A program made the position numbers and the translations under genes. The notes under the pieces are model-generated. The model saw only the letters and a program-made list of their open reading frames with translations, made no database searches and was not told the origin of the DNA. From NCBI GenBank assembly GCA_963920525.1, contig OY986439.1, positions 22,100,819 through 22,164,818 on the forward strand: a stretch of 64,000 bases of DNA, given 5' to 3'. The DNA comes from Dichetophora obliterata (taxonomy: Eukaryota; Arthropoda; Insecta; Diptera; Sciomyzidae). Of the stretch, positions 1 through 10,871 are shown piece after piece (the first letter of the stretch is position 1; each line of letters begins with the position of its first letter).

Positions 1-2
1 CG

Positions 3-709
3 ATAAGAGAAGCTTGTCGCACCCTAAGGAGAGCTAACACCAACCACCTTAACGCAGCTATTCTGACGGATAGCCAAGCTGCCGTTAAATCTTTAGCTGC
101 GATCAGTACCAACTCCAAACTGGTAAGGCAGTGTAAGGATGAACTGGCCCGGCTAAGTCACCAACTTAGCATTACCATTATCTGGGTTCCCGGCCATAGG
201 AACATTTATGGTAATGAAAAGGCGGATGAATTGGCCAGGCGGGGTTCTTCCCTTGACGTTTCCAGAGCGGAACAAGTCGAAGTTCCACTGAACACAGTCA
301 AGGGAGGAATTCGTTCTTACTACTTAACCTTAGCCGGTCGTAGATAGAGAGAACTACCAACCTGCAACACATCAAGAAAAATATGGCCCCTTTACAACAT
401 AGGCAGAACTCAACAAATGCTCTCAAAGCCCCGGAACGACATAGCCATATTAACGGCTATTATTACGGGTCACTGGTGCATCGGAGTTCATGCCGAGAGA
501 ATTGGACTACCTTTCAACACCCACTGTCGCAGCTGCGATGACCTAAATAAAAAATAAACACTAACACACTTTCTGTGCACCTGCCCGGCCCTGGCCAGAT
601 CCAGACTAACAACGCTTGGCAGGCCCTTCCTCAGCAACCTAGAGGAACTCTCAACAACAAAAATCAACAATCTCCAAACGTTCATCAATCGCACCGGATG
701 GTTATAACC
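3..709 (+). pseudogene. 3' end of a LOA-like non-LTR retrotransposon: RNase H domain and C-terminal tail
   Basis: The plus strand reads as the RNase H domain of a non-LTR retrotransposon. Motifs seen are ILTDSQAAVKSL (second catalytic Asp region) and WVPGHRNIYGNEKADELARRG (third Asp and His region). A Cys/His tail follows (HCRSC, then FLCTCPALARSRL), and the reading ends in TGWL and a stop near 709. In-frame stops at about 345 and 555 make it a dead copy. The upstream part, including reverse transcriptase, lies outside the window. RNase H with this tail is known from the I, R1 and LOA groups. LOA is preferred because the better preserved element at 23977-26119 has the same organisation. Strand and RNase H identity are clear; the clade is inferred. 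Confidence 0.75.
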
Positions 710-830
710 TAGCAGTGCGCTACCCAGTCAACCAACAGAAACACGAGGTTATGGTATCAAAACGGCTCACTAGAGCTACTTGAATCCTACTTGCATGTAG
801 AATCACCATCTAAACCAACCAACCAACCAT
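710..830 (+). other. 3' UTR and (AACC)n tail of the LOA-like element
   Basis: Between the stop of the RNase H reading frame and about 830 the sequence has no coding potential and ends in repeated AACC units. Short simple repeats at the 3' end are common in non-LTR retrotransposons, so this is taken as the element's 3' terminus. Confidence 0.45.
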
Positions 831-2437
831 GCTTTGTTGTAGAACATTTTTAAAATGCTATTTGGCACTTGTTTATCTATTTTGCCTGTTAACAATATTT
901 TTATTGATTTTGTTTTATTTGTTGGATATTTTTTGTGCTGAAGTTTTAACCGTTGTTGTGTTGTTGCGTTGTTGTTTTGTTTTGTGGTGCTTTTCAGTTG
1001 TTTGCACTTGTGTATTCTATCTCGTTTGTTTACATAGTTTTCGTTGTTCTTGCTTACTTCTCGGGTACTTTTTGTGCTGAACTTACCACCGTTGTTATGC
1101 TTTGTGTTTTCAAGTTCCCTTGAACTTGTGCTTGTTATTGGTTTGATTTTTGGTTGGTGATCATCGCGAATCTACATACTCATTAATCAAAAATCTTTCA
1201 TTTATTTTACAAAACGCAATTGAGGGCATTATTTTCCAAACAGACAAAGAAAAACAAAGCATCTCAGCCACAAGCATAAAGCGGGCACTAAGAACACCAA
1301 TAAGCTCAATAAGCTACTTTGTGCAGCGTTGAATAAGCGTTCACTAAGATCAAAAAAAGCTAGACAAAGCAGCTTTATGCTTCAGCTTCAGCCAAAGCGT
1401 CCACTATGAACGCGGCCTTATCCGCTTTTCCGTTAGAAAAATGTGTTGCACAGTGTTATTAGCCATCGTAATCGTTTGATTATTGGGCCAAACAGAAAAG
1501 AATAGTACTTGATAAATTCCATCTTCTTAATAAAAAAATTTAATTACTAATAACTACGACTAGTAATCATTATTTAACACTTATAACTTATAAGTTATAT
1601 TCTCAGCTGATTTAATTTGAAAATAAGGCAGTTTTAATGCACAAAATTTATAATAATTTTTATTGAATTGAATTGTGAATAGAAAATTTACTATGAAACA
1701 GTGTCAAAACAATGTTTTATATGTATCTGTTCAAATCTATACCCACCACCCATCATTTCTCAAGTGCTATGACAAAATATAATGGCTCATAAAATACATA
1801 CTACGAAAATATTAAGTGAAAACCAAACAAATGATTTCATTTTGTTTTTAATTTAGCTTTAATGGAAATTAAAAAAAATATGACCAAGTAGGTCAAAAAT
1901 GTATTATCTTCAAATCACGTGATGTGTGGTTTCTGGTCGTAAAATACGCACTTGAGCGCTAACACTTAAAATTACCATTAGAATATGTTCCACCTCAATT
2001 GTAATGAGTCACCTCCTCGAAGCCGCAACATAATGTTGCGCAACATTTAATTGCGTCGTTATTTTTATATGAAGTCATTCTTAAGACCAAGTAGAAAAGT
2101 AGCATTACGACGCTTCTTTCATGCTACACATGACGCCATCTGTCCACAGCAGGGTAGTTAGATGCCGTGTGAAAAATACACCTTTAAATAAACATGATTT
2201 ATGTTATGCTGAATAAAATTTGACAGTAAAAGCATAAGAGGCAAAGTATACAGCCATTTTTGGTAATTTATGTGTACAGCACATTATTTTGTATTTAAGC
2301 AAAAATTTGTATTTTTATTAGCGAAAATTAAATACTTAGCTTAACAGTAAAAAAAATGCATATCAAATTATAAGTTCTAGAGTTTTTTTTTTTAAATTTG
2401 TTGTGAAATTTGTTGTGAAATTTGTAAACTTAAAATT
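831..2437. other. No gene recognised; AT/GT-rich spacer
   Basis: A GT-rich stretch at 831-1140 contains a weak duplication (TTTTTGTGCTGAA near 930 and again near 1066) and an open frame made mostly of Leu, Cys, Phe and Val codons that looks like compositional chance. The rest is AT-rich with no convincing exon. The part nearest 2437 probably holds the 3' UTR of the minus-strand membrane protein gene; a minus-strand AATAAA (TTTATT on plus) lies near 2314. Confidence 0.4.
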
Positions 2438-2655
2438 TTACTTATCCCTAAATGAAAAAACCGCATCAAAACCAAAAAGCACGCCATTTACTATGGATAA
2501 CGAAGCCTTGATAAGCGCCAGATCACGTGTTCGTGTGCGAAATGAAAACTCCCAGGCTTCAATGATAAAGACACCCGAGGCTACAAAAAGTGTACAGCCG
2601 AGTACACTGAAGAAAATATCGACGCGCTTATGAATAGGCGCACGCATCAGCACCC
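2438..2655 (-). CDS. Last coding exon of a small multi-pass membrane protein gene
   Basis: Minus-strand exon of 218 nt, from a pyrimidine-rich acceptor (CTACAG at 2656-2661 read on minus) to a TAA stop at 2438-2440. It adds about 72 residues after the split Gly codon shared with the upstream exon. It begins VLMRAPIHKRVDIFFSVLG, carries two hydrophobic segments (IFFSVLGCTLFVASGVFII and LSIVNGVLFGFDAVF) separated by a basic loop, and ends FSFRDK. Phase and splice signals fit the exon at 2920-3043 exactly. The combined 113 residues have about four membrane spans, like small four-span (MARVEL- or pasiflora-type) insect proteins. The exact family is not recognised. The plus-strand frame over the same bases is a shadow. 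Confidence 0.75.
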
Positions 2656-2919
2656 CTGTAGAAAAAGTAAAAAGCAAATACTCATGAGACAATAAGAGAG
2701 AAACTTTGAGAAAAATGATTGCATATTATTTCAATAAAGTAAATAAATAAGATTTAAAAAAGAAAATAAATTTTAACTGAAGTGCACAAATTAAGCCATT
2801 TTAGGAGTATTTAGAATTTCCAGAAAAAATTTCCCAAAAATTTTGTAAAAATTTTATTTTGTTTTGATTTTAAGCCTAATTTTATCCAAAATACTTGCTT
2901 TTACAGCTTCAATACTTAC

Positions 2920-3043
2920 CAGCAAAAACGCCAACAACCACGATTATATAACCCGAAAAGGTGCCTGTAGCAAGAAATGACGTCATTATATCTCGGTCAT
3001 CAAAACTGTAAAAATGTAGCACCAGGCAAGCTATAGCAAAGCC
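2920..3043 (-). CDS. Internal coding exon of the same membrane protein gene
   Basis: Minus-strand exon of 124 nt (41 codons plus one base) bounded by an acceptor (CTTTACAG just above 3043) and a consensus donor G|GTAAGT at 2920/2919. It encodes GFAIACLVLHFYSFDDRD, then a hydrophobic stretch SGYIIVVVGVFAG that runs into the next exon through a split Gly codon. The intron to the last exon is 264 nt. It starts in phase 0, so an upstream exon with the initiator Met must exist at higher coordinates. I could not find that exon; the Tc1/RTE insertion at 3.1-5.95 kb and later repeats occupy the likely intron. Exon structure is clear; function is unknown. Confidence 0.75.
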
Positions 3044-3102
3044 CTGTAAAGAAAAAGAGAAATTGTGTTAATGATTTATAAAACGTATTGATTCATTTAC
3101 TT

Positions 3103-3300
3103 GTAGTTGGCATAATTATTTTGACGAAAAGAAAATGCAAATGTTTTTAAAATATTTTAAGAAAACCCAAATTAAAATATTTTTATTTGCTTAAAATCTT
3201 ACCAAAAATGTGTAAATTTTTTAAAAGTAACTTATGAGAATAACATATTAAAAAAAAATTTAATTTCAAAGAAGTCATAATTATTTTGACAGCTCAATTT
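3103..3300 (-). repeat. IR/DR-type terminal region of a Tc1 element
   Basis: The 15-bp sequence CATAATTATTTTGAC occurs near 3112 and again near 3278 in the same orientation, about 167 bp apart, just beyond the C-terminal end of a Tc1-like transposase. Two direct repeats inside each long inverted repeat is the IR/DR plan known from several Tc1-like transposons. The matching opposite end was not found beyond 5950, so the element is truncated there. Confidence 0.5.
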
Positions 3301-3355
3301 TATGCAAAACTAAGCATAAAGATAAGAAATTATGACAAAAGCCTTACAATTTAAT

Positions 3356-3960
3356 AAAATATATATCCGCCATTAGCTTCTATTACTTTTTGAATGCTTT
3401 TAGGTACCGATTCCACAAGATTTTTAAAAAATATCTGCCGGAATTTGCTCCCAAAGACTTTTTATTTCAGAAATAGTCTCACTCCAAGTCCGGAATCAAG
3501 CAAACGCTTCGCTTTCTTTTAATATAGGCGCACAAATTTTCTATAATATTTAAATCAGGGCTTTGTGGTGGCCAGTTTAAAACATCTACTCTTCAAAAAT
3601 TTCATTTTGAGCTTGCTCTTGTGACATGGTGCACTTTCTTGTTGTAAATAAATGACTCACCAATAAGTTTGTCTCCAGATGGAAATGCATAATCATTTAT
3701 GACATTCAAATATTTGTATTGATTCATCGTTCCATCAATTCTAACCAAATCACCATGGCCACAAGAGCAAGTGCATCCCCAGAATATTACCGATCTGCCG
3801 CCTTGGCGATTTGCTTGTACGACTGGAGCTACTTCTTTTCGCGTTTTCTTTGGAATTCGGACAAATCTTTTTTTAGGTGAGCCGTGATACTCAAGCGTAC
3901 TTTCATCAGTCCACAAAACACGGTTCCAAAAGCTCAGTCTTGCAGAGAAAATATTTGGTA
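3356..3960 (-). pseudogene. Tc1-like transposase, catalytic and C-terminal part (decayed)
   Basis: Minus-strand reading shows a Tc1/mariner-superfamily transposase. It starts with the first catalytic Asp in MWTDESTLEYHG (near 3916), continues through a stretch ending SGDKLIGESFIYN, and after frame changes gives a C-terminal motif resembling SIQKVIEANGG near 3375-3415. Frameshifts and stops after 3600 and between 3916 and 3990 make it non-functional. The upstream part is separated by the RTE insertion at 4001-5884 and resumes at 5898. Family assignment is firm from the WTDES motif and layout; the subfamily is not determined. Confidence 0.75.
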
Positions 3961-3987
3961 AATTTGAGTCGCTTGATTTTATTTCCT

Positions 3988-4000
3988 AACGGAATAAGTA
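3988..4000. repeat. Target-site duplication, copy 1, of the RTE insertion
   Basis: AACGGAATAAGTA at 3988-4000 is repeated exactly at 5885-5897 on the other side of the RTE element. Both copies are Tc1 sequence, which shows that the retrotransposon landed in the older DNA transposon. Confidence 0.85.
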
Positions 4001-5884
4001 CTTACTTACTTAGTTGGCGCTACAACCGTATGTCGGTCTTGGCCTCATCTAAGAATTTGCGCCAGCCATTTCTGTCTTTCGCTTGCTGGCGTCAGTTGGA
4101 AATTTTAAGCTTCGTCAGGTTGTCCTCTACTTGGTCTTTCCAACGAAGATGTGGTCGTCCTCTTCTGCGTTGACCGCCGCTGGGTACCGAATCGAATGTT
4201 TTCTTCACTGGAGCATCGTCTTTCATGCGCTGAACATGACCAAGCCAGCGAAGCCGCTCGTTTTTAATGCGCTTGACTATGTCGATGTCTGCGTACAGCT
4301 CATACAGTTCATCATTCCGCCGTATTCGGTACTCGCCATTGACGCAGATTGGTCCGTAGATCTTACGAAGAATCTTTCTTTCGAATGCTCCTTAAGTCTT
4401 TTCATCTAAACTGCTCAGCGTCCAGGTTTGTGATGCGTAAAGTAGGACGGGCATGATGAGCGATTTATAGAGCGTGATTTTCGTTCGTCGAGAGAGGGCT
4501 CTGCTTCTCATTTGCCTACTGAGCCCAAAGTAACACCTGTTGGCAAGAGTTATTCTTCGTTTGATCTCAATGCTGATGTCGTTGGTTGAATTAATGCTGG
4601 ATCCCAGATAAACGAAGTTCTTCACAACCTCGAAGGAGGTATTGTCAACGGTAACGTGGGTTCTAAGACGCTGGGACTGTTTGTTTGTTGACACTAAGTA
4701 TTTCGTCTTATCTGCATTCACTGACAGACCCATTCGACTTGACTCTCTTTCTAATCTGGAAAATGCTGCACTGACTTCGCGCGTATTATGGCCAATGATA
4801 TCTATGTCATCAGCATACGCAAGCAGCATAACACTCTTGTAGAATATTGTGCCACTACGTCTCGGATCAGCAGCTCGGATGATCTTTTCCATCATTAGGT
4901 TGAAAAAGTCGCACGATAAGGAATCACCTTGTCTGAAACCTCGTTTGATAATAAATGGTGAGGAGAGGTCCTTTCCGATTTTAACTGCGCTGCTGGTGTT
5001 GCTCAGTGTCATCCTGCAAAGTCGTATTAGTTTTGCAGGAATACCAAATTCAGACATGGTGGAGTACAGATGCTTCCTTATTGGGCTGTCGAAGGCGGCT
5101 TTGTAGTCGACAAAAAGATGGTGGGTGTCGACTTGTTTTTCTTGAGTCTTCTCCAAGATTTGTCGTAGCGTGAAAATCTGGTCGATGGTGGACTTTCCAG
5201 GTCTGAAGCCACACTGATAAGGTCCGATCAGTTCGTTTACAATGGGTTTCAATCTTTCACATAAAACGCTCGACAGGACCTTATATGCGATATTAAGAAG
5301 GCTTATCCCACGGTAATTGGCACAGATAGTGGGATCGCCTTTCTTGTGGATTGGGCAGAGCACACTGAGATTACAATCGTTCGCAATAAATTCTTCCGAC
5401 CATATTCTGCATAGAAGCTCGTGAATGCATTTAAGTAGAGCTTCGCCTCCATTCTTAAACAGCTCAGCAGGTAAGCCATCAGCTCCCGCGGCTTTTTTTT
5501 TTAAACCGAGCTATAGCTGTCAGAACTTCATCATAGTCGGACAGCGGAACCTCAACGCTGTCATCCGAAATTGGGGTTTCCGGAATATCATCTCTATTGG
5601 CGGGATTGTTGTCAGCGTCGCCATTAAGAAGCTTAGAGAAGTGTTCCCTCCATAACGTCAGTGTACTCTGGACATCTGTCATTAGATTCCCGTTTTCATC
5701 CTTGCAGGAAGAGGCCCCGGTTTTAAAACCGTCGGCAAGGCGTCTTATTTTTTCGAAAAATTTTCGGGCCTCATTCCTGTCACCATACATCTCAATCTTC
5801 TCCTGCTCGCGCTTTTCTGCCTCTCTTTTTTTCCGCCTGAAAATATGTCTCTCTTCCCTCCTCTTTTCTTTGTATCGCTATACA
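4001..5884 (-). pseudogene. RTE-clade non-LTR retrotransposon, 5'-truncated, with reverse transcriptase
   Basis: Minus-strand element. The open part at 4392-5363 encodes reverse transcriptase: MLCPIHKKGD, YRGISLLN, QCGFRPGKST, DYKAAFDSP, RQGDSLS and the catalytic box YADDIDIIG. Downstream, toward 4001, the RTE-type C terminus is seen in another frame (motif RLRWLGHVQRM, then RRGRPHLRWKDQV). Upstream, 5479-5790 and 5745-5927 hold the linker before RT (MYGDRNEARKFFEKIRRLADG). The endonuclease domain is absent, as in a 5'-truncated insertion. A T9 run near 5496 and a shift near 4390 break the frame. The 13-bp target duplication fixes both ends. RTE rather than jockey is called from the C-terminal motif. 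Confidence 0.85.
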
Positions 5885-5950
5885 AACGGAATAAGTACCG
5901 AATTGAAATTCTTTTGAACGTCTGCAAATTATGCGTTCGCTAACTAGATT
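5885..5950 (-). pseudogene. Tc1-like transposase fragment upstream of the RTE insertion
   Basis: After the second target duplication copy (5885-5897) the minus-strand Tc1 sequence resumes, joining directly to the sequence at 3960-3987 if the RTE is removed. Only a short decayed stretch remains; the N-terminal DNA-binding region and the other terminal repeat are not recognisable. Confidence 0.5.
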
Positions 5951-6070
5951 TTGACAAAAAATTTTATCTGTAATTTATAGCTTTTTGGAGTTAAACCCGG
6001 GTTCTTTGAGAACTCCCGTATAATAAGCTGGTCTTCTTTACGTGTTCTTTTACATTTTTTTTTTATCTTA

Positions 6071-6211
6071 TGCTATGTTTACAGTAGGAGCTAAACATAC
6101 ATTTACGAAATCCACATTTACGAACGGTCCTTTACTCATTGTAGGAGTAACAGGGACAAATATATATAGTAAATGCTCTAAATGCGCATTTAGCTCAGTG
6201 TGAACATAGCA
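6071..6211. mobile_element. 141-bp MITE with TTA target duplication
   Basis: Terminal inverted repeats start TGCTATGTTTACAGTAGGAG on the left and read TGCTATGTTCACACTGAGCT from the right; similarity extends over about 35 bp. The flanks are TTA at 6068-6070 and 6212-6214. A 3-bp TTA duplication is typical of PIF/Harbinger-type elements. No coding capacity. Confidence 0.75.
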
Positions 6212-6214
6212 TTA

Positions 6215-6879
6215 CTCTCTGAAAACTTAGTAGATGGCATTCTGAGACAAAAAGAAAAGATTGCTTACATCCGAGGGCAAAACATGGAATTAAATGAACT
6301 ATTTTGAACCAACAGATATAACCAGTGATGCCAGTCCGAGGGTAATTTCCCTTTTTGAAGGATTTTTAAATAGTATTTTGAGCTAAATGGGAAAAAGGGA
6401 AACTTTTTGCTTGGTAGTCAGGCCTGTAACCAGGTGCAATTGCTTGTTTTGCCGTTATTTTATGCTAGCAGTATGCATGTTGTTTATACACAGTAGCGTG
6501 CATACTAAAATATGCATGCTGTATTGGTACTAAGGCATGAACGCTGCATGCATAATAGTCTTGCTTAAAAAATATGAGCTCCCATTGTTCGTTCAAACTT
6601 TAACGAGTGCAGTGGTGTATACTTTATTAACAAAATATAAATTATGTTGACTTTATATGATTTAAATACAAATTCTAAATGTTTGATAGTTAAAATATAA
6701 ATTATTATAACAGCAAAAAACAATTAAAAACAAAAATAAATAAGATACAATATTAAAAACAATGTTTGCATACAGTATAAAGAGCAATGTTTGCAGGCAG
6801 TATTAATGGCAATAAATGCGTAGAGTACTACTAATTCCCCATGCATACAGCATTAGTGATTATGCGGGTACACAGCACA
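6215..6879. other. No gene recognised; AT-rich spacer
   Basis: Non-coding on both strands. Between about 6460 and 6860 short variants of GCATGCATA/ATACAGTATTA recur (for example GTATGCATG, ATATGCATGCTG, GCATACAGTATAA, GCAGGCAGTATTAATGG), probably a degenerate simple repeat. Confidence 0.4.
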
Positions 6880-7621
6880 TAGGGCTGCCAGGTTTTTTTT
6901 TTTAAATCGGGATTTTACAAAAGAAAAATCGGGACATAAGCAAAAAAATCGGGACAGAGACTCAATCGTCCAGTACGCTTAGAATAACAAAAAAAATTTA
7001 AATACGTTTACTGAAAATCGATTTTTTTCGAGCTGTATGTAACTTTAAAAAAGAAATTTTATATTTTAAGCAAAAGTCAGTGACAGAGAACTCAAATAAA
7101 TGAATAGAGAAACAAAATAAACTTATGTTTTTACTAACCCATATGAATATCTGAAAATTCAAAATTCGTATTTTATAATGTATTTTACATAATGCACTTA
7201 TTGTTTTTTTCGTTTTGTTTTCTTTCGTTCGTGCTATTTTTGCTAGAAAAGGATGCGATATGTTGAACTTAACGAACATCGTGCGTGAAAATGAGCAAAG
7301 CAAAATTAACAATATCCACAAAGAATGATGTTATTGTTTTATTCGCTCCCTTTTTCTTTATTGCACGCACTGTTCGGTTGCTTGAATAGTATGCGATTCG
7401 GTGCAATTAATTAGTGGCGTACAAAAAAATCTGTACAAATTTAGTCATGAAGAAATAAAAACGTGGGAAGTATTTTTAAAAAATAGTGAAAATATTACAA
7501 AATAAAATTGTTTTTCAAGAAATCGGGACATTTGGCATCCCGCGTGAGGTCTTCGCGGGACGCACATTTTTAGGCTGAAAATCGGGACAAACCGCGTGGA
7601 GATCGGGACCTGACAGCCCTA
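6880..7621. mobile_element. hAT-like non-autonomous element, 742 bp
   Basis: Ends are TAGGGCTGCCAGGT on the left and, read inward from the right, TAGGGCTGTCAGGT. The flanking octamers are ACAGCACA (6872-6879) and ACAGTACA (7622-7629), an 8-bp target duplication with one mismatch. Near the ends the element repeats AAATCGGGAC several times. An 8-bp duplication with short TIRs is the hAT signature. No transposase is visible; the minus-strand frame at 6998-7321 is low-complexity and not recognised. Confidence 0.75.
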
Positions 7622-7629
7622 ACAGTACA

Positions 7630-9925
7630 CATGCTCTTGTATGACATCGCCATGTAAAATGGAAATGAGCTTGCATTTATGCTGGCATGCATACAAAACA
7701 TCAAACGTTTGCCCTGGGGTCAATTCCCCCCCCCCTACTACAAGCGTTTTCCTCCCAGGCCAAATCAGACAATGAAAAACTTTAAATGAATAATTAATAT
7801 GCATTTTGTTGATATATTTTATCTATATTTTTTATTTATACAATATTTTAAAAATATATTTATTTATATTTTTGTTTATTGCATTAAAATTAGTTTAGTT
7901 TAGTTTAGTTTAAAACAATAAAAAATATACACATTCACCTTATTCATGACTTCAATATGTATATGAAATTTGTTTAACAAAACATTTCAGACAAATTGTA
8001 CAATTTTTCAAATTTCTACTGGGTCGCCAACATTTGCTACCAAAAAATAAGATTTAAATTTTAATAATTTTTTAACCCGCATCCATAGGAACTTTCTAGA
8101 AATGAAAAGCACGTTGTGCACCAATTTGATGCAGATACAAAAAGAATATATAATTCATTGAAATGTTTTTAATTTTAAAACAAGAAAAAATTGCAAATCT
8201 TAATTCTAGCAAAAATTTAAAGTAGCAAAACATTTAAATCAAAACATGCATGTTTGTTCTTAATATATAAATAAATCTGAATAAAAAATTTGCATCAATT
8301 TGATGCAAAAGACGGATTTGGGTTACTTCAATTTTTTTATTTGTTTTACTTAAAAATTTCTTATACATATGTTAGCCCATTTCTCTACTCTTTCTTATAT
8401 TTCTAACCACTTTAAATAAATCTTATATTTTAACCTTCATTTTATTACAAAGTCCTGAATTAATTTTTATATTATTTTTTATGTATTAATCTCATGCATA
8501 AAAGATCAGCACATCCATGTAAATATTATAAAAATAACTGTTTTTAATAAATATGTATAATGTATTCATTTCACACGTTAAAAAATCGCTTTTTTTATTT
8601 GAATGAAAAAACCAAAAAATTTCCCCCCCCCCAAGATTCATGCCTGCCCCCTCTGTCTTCTTGGTCTGGCTACAGGCTTGTTGGTAGTACCCAAAAAAAA
8701 GGAATTTTCAAATGGAACACTAAAGGCCTTGTTCTGGTGATTAACGATTGTAAACTTATTTACAAAGTAATTTATATAATGCTTCTTTTTAATATGAAGT
8801 TGAAAAGTTTCAAAAAGTTCATAGAAATATTTATTTTTGGGACCTCTTCGTGTGTTGACAGTTTTGTCAAGAAACTTTCGATATAATTTTAGACAGCGAA
8901 ATTCTTATAATTGTACTAGAATAAGTCGATTAATAAAAATAAATTGTATATTGTTATGAATTTTGTTTTGTTTTTTTTTTTATTATTTTGCAAAAATTCT
9001 ACATATTTTTATTTTATTCTCTTTGTTTCAAAAAATGAATATGGAATATAATTTTGTATAACAAATGCTAATGTTAACCAGAGGAAAGAGTTTTTTAAAC
9101 AGAGTCTATAATTCTTTTAGTTATGAAAAATATTGTATGTTTATGTTTACAAACATGTGCTATACTTTTTAATACATTCATAAACTGTTTTACCTAAAAT
9201 TGTATACCTAAATAAAGTAATGTTTGAAAGATATTTTTAGAAATTCTTCAAAATTTTATAAGGCAGAGAAGGGAATTTTTTCTTGTGTTTGTGGGAAATT
9301 ATACACAAATATACTGGCAACACTGGGTATAACAAGTTCATGTTTAGGTCAGGTTAGGAGGAACAACTTTTCCCAAAATTTGCTATAAAATCTTTTTTAC
9401 CCAGCAAAATTTTTTTTGCAAATGTGACATGCATTCTTACGGACACACAGAAGATATTCTATGGATCTAATTGTGCTTCTTCTCAGCCGTATCAAGAAGT
9501 GCTTTCAGAAGGCATTCTCATAAACTACTTCTGGAATACATTCCAATAGCATTTAAATTCAATTAAAGGGGAAAAAATACATATAATTATAATACATGTT
9601 TTAGATATTTTCCGTAGGATTTTTTAAACTCCCAATAAAACCCAACCACTTCTCATTTCCAACACCAAAATCGTGAGGAAATCGGGAGGAAAGGGGTATT
9701 TTCTGTCGGATTTTTTAAGCCCCCTATCCACAAAAACCATTTCATTCCATGGAATGCCTTCTTAAAGTTCTCCTGGAAAACATCTACTAGAATTCTTTCA
9801 TTGAAGGGCTCAAAGAAATCTTCCATTAAAAGAATTCTGGAAGCACTTCTAGAAAAGACTAAAGAAAGCATTCCTCCCAATGACTTACATATGTTAAAAG
9901 AATGCCTTCTGGGTATTAAAGTGAA
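7630..9925. other. No gene recognised; AT-rich intergenic DNA with simple repeats
   Basis: Contains a C-run near 7726-7736, a small TTTAG tandem repeat near 7888-7912, a second C-run near 8622-8632, and many A/T runs. Neither strand shows splice-bounded coding segments. The block at 9420-9925 has internally similar GAATGCCTTCT/AGAATTCT segments that may be a decayed repeat. Confidence 0.4.
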
Positions 9926-9995
9926 AGGGATGTAATTCAAGACCTTCCCTTCCACTTTACAGGGATGTAATTCAAGACCTTCCCTTCCACTTTAC
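9926..9995. repeat. Perfect tandem duplication of a 35-bp unit
   Basis: The unit beginning AGGGATGTAATTCAAGACCT and ending CCACTTTAC occurs twice without a mismatch, at 9926-9960 and 9961-9995. The absence of divergence indicates a very recent duplication or an assembly artefact. Confidence 0.9.
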
Positions 9996-10431
9996 CTTAT
10001 TTTGGAATCACTTTTTTGCTGGTTATGAGAGTAAAGTTTCTACAAAAATTTAAATATAGAAAAAGAGTTATTTTCTCTTCGCTTTATTTCTTTGTAATTG
10101 TTGCACTGGTAATTTTTTAAATCAATTTGAAAGAAAAAAAAATTAACGATTGGTAAACGAAATTGTTCATGTCGAAATTGAGGCCGCCAAAATAAATAAG
10201 AAATAAAAATAGAGAAAATCACTTGATCTATATTGATCTTTTAAGCGATTAGAGAGTTAGAAAATTATTAAATAAAATATCTTTGACAAAGTTGTTGCAA
10301 AATTCTCTTAGCAATATTTTTGTAGAATATTTTCACCATTTAACGCTCTTTCTTGTGGGTCCTGTTTAATCGTTTTCAAAAAAAAAGTTTAAAAATTTCT
10401 ACAGAAGTACCCTTAAACTTAAGGCCCAACC
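9996..10431. other. No gene recognised
   Basis: AT-rich spacer between the 35-bp duplication and the next MITE. The minus-strand frame at 10040-10222 is Phe/Lys/Asn-rich and has no recognisable domain. Confidence 0.4.
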
Positions 10432-10868
10432 AAAATAGACGATTTGCTCCGTAACGAGTAAAAACGTAAGTGTTCGATTAAATACATTTTCATGCAATTA
10501 CCCAAAATGAGCAAACGTAACTGAACGAAACTAAACGAAACAGTTTGACAAGACGTATTATTCCTTAAGAACCGAACTGCTAGCGTAGCAACTCGTCAAC
10601 AGCAGCTGTGCAGAGTTTGTTTTTTTATTTTATTTTCATCAATTTGTTTTAATTTCACCATTATTTCACTTATCTTTCACAAATCTTTAATTAAAATTAA
10701 AAAATGCACAAATTAAATAAATAAATAAAACTCGATTGCCAACTAATCAGCTGATTTAGACGAGTTGAGCTGCTCGTTTCATTTTGGGTTAGATCCGTAA
10801 ACATCCGTAACGAGTGCAGACGTTCGTGAAGTTGCTATCGTCTCGTTTCGTCTATTTTGGTTGGGCCT
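10432..10868. mobile_element. PIF/Harbinger-like MITE (AGGCCCAACC family), 437 bp
   Basis: The ends are AGGCCCAACCAAAATAGACG on the left and AGGCCCAACCAAAATAGACG read inward from the right, identical over 20 bp. TTA flanks both sides (10429-10431, 10869-10871). The interior has no ORF. Related but broken sequence lies at 48574-49990. The TTA duplication and AGG...CCT termini fit PIF/Harbinger MITEs. Confidence 0.85.
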
Positions 10869-10871
10869 TTA

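Noticed and set aside
829..1080. 83-codon plus-strand frame rich in Leu, Cys, Phe and Val
   Set aside because: GT-rich low-complexity DNA just after a retrotransposon tail; no domain, no splice signals, composition explains the frame.
2403..2633. 76-codon plus-strand frame
   Set aside because: Lies opposite the spliced minus-strand membrane protein exon, which has proper splice sites and hydrophobic pattern; this frame is its shadow.
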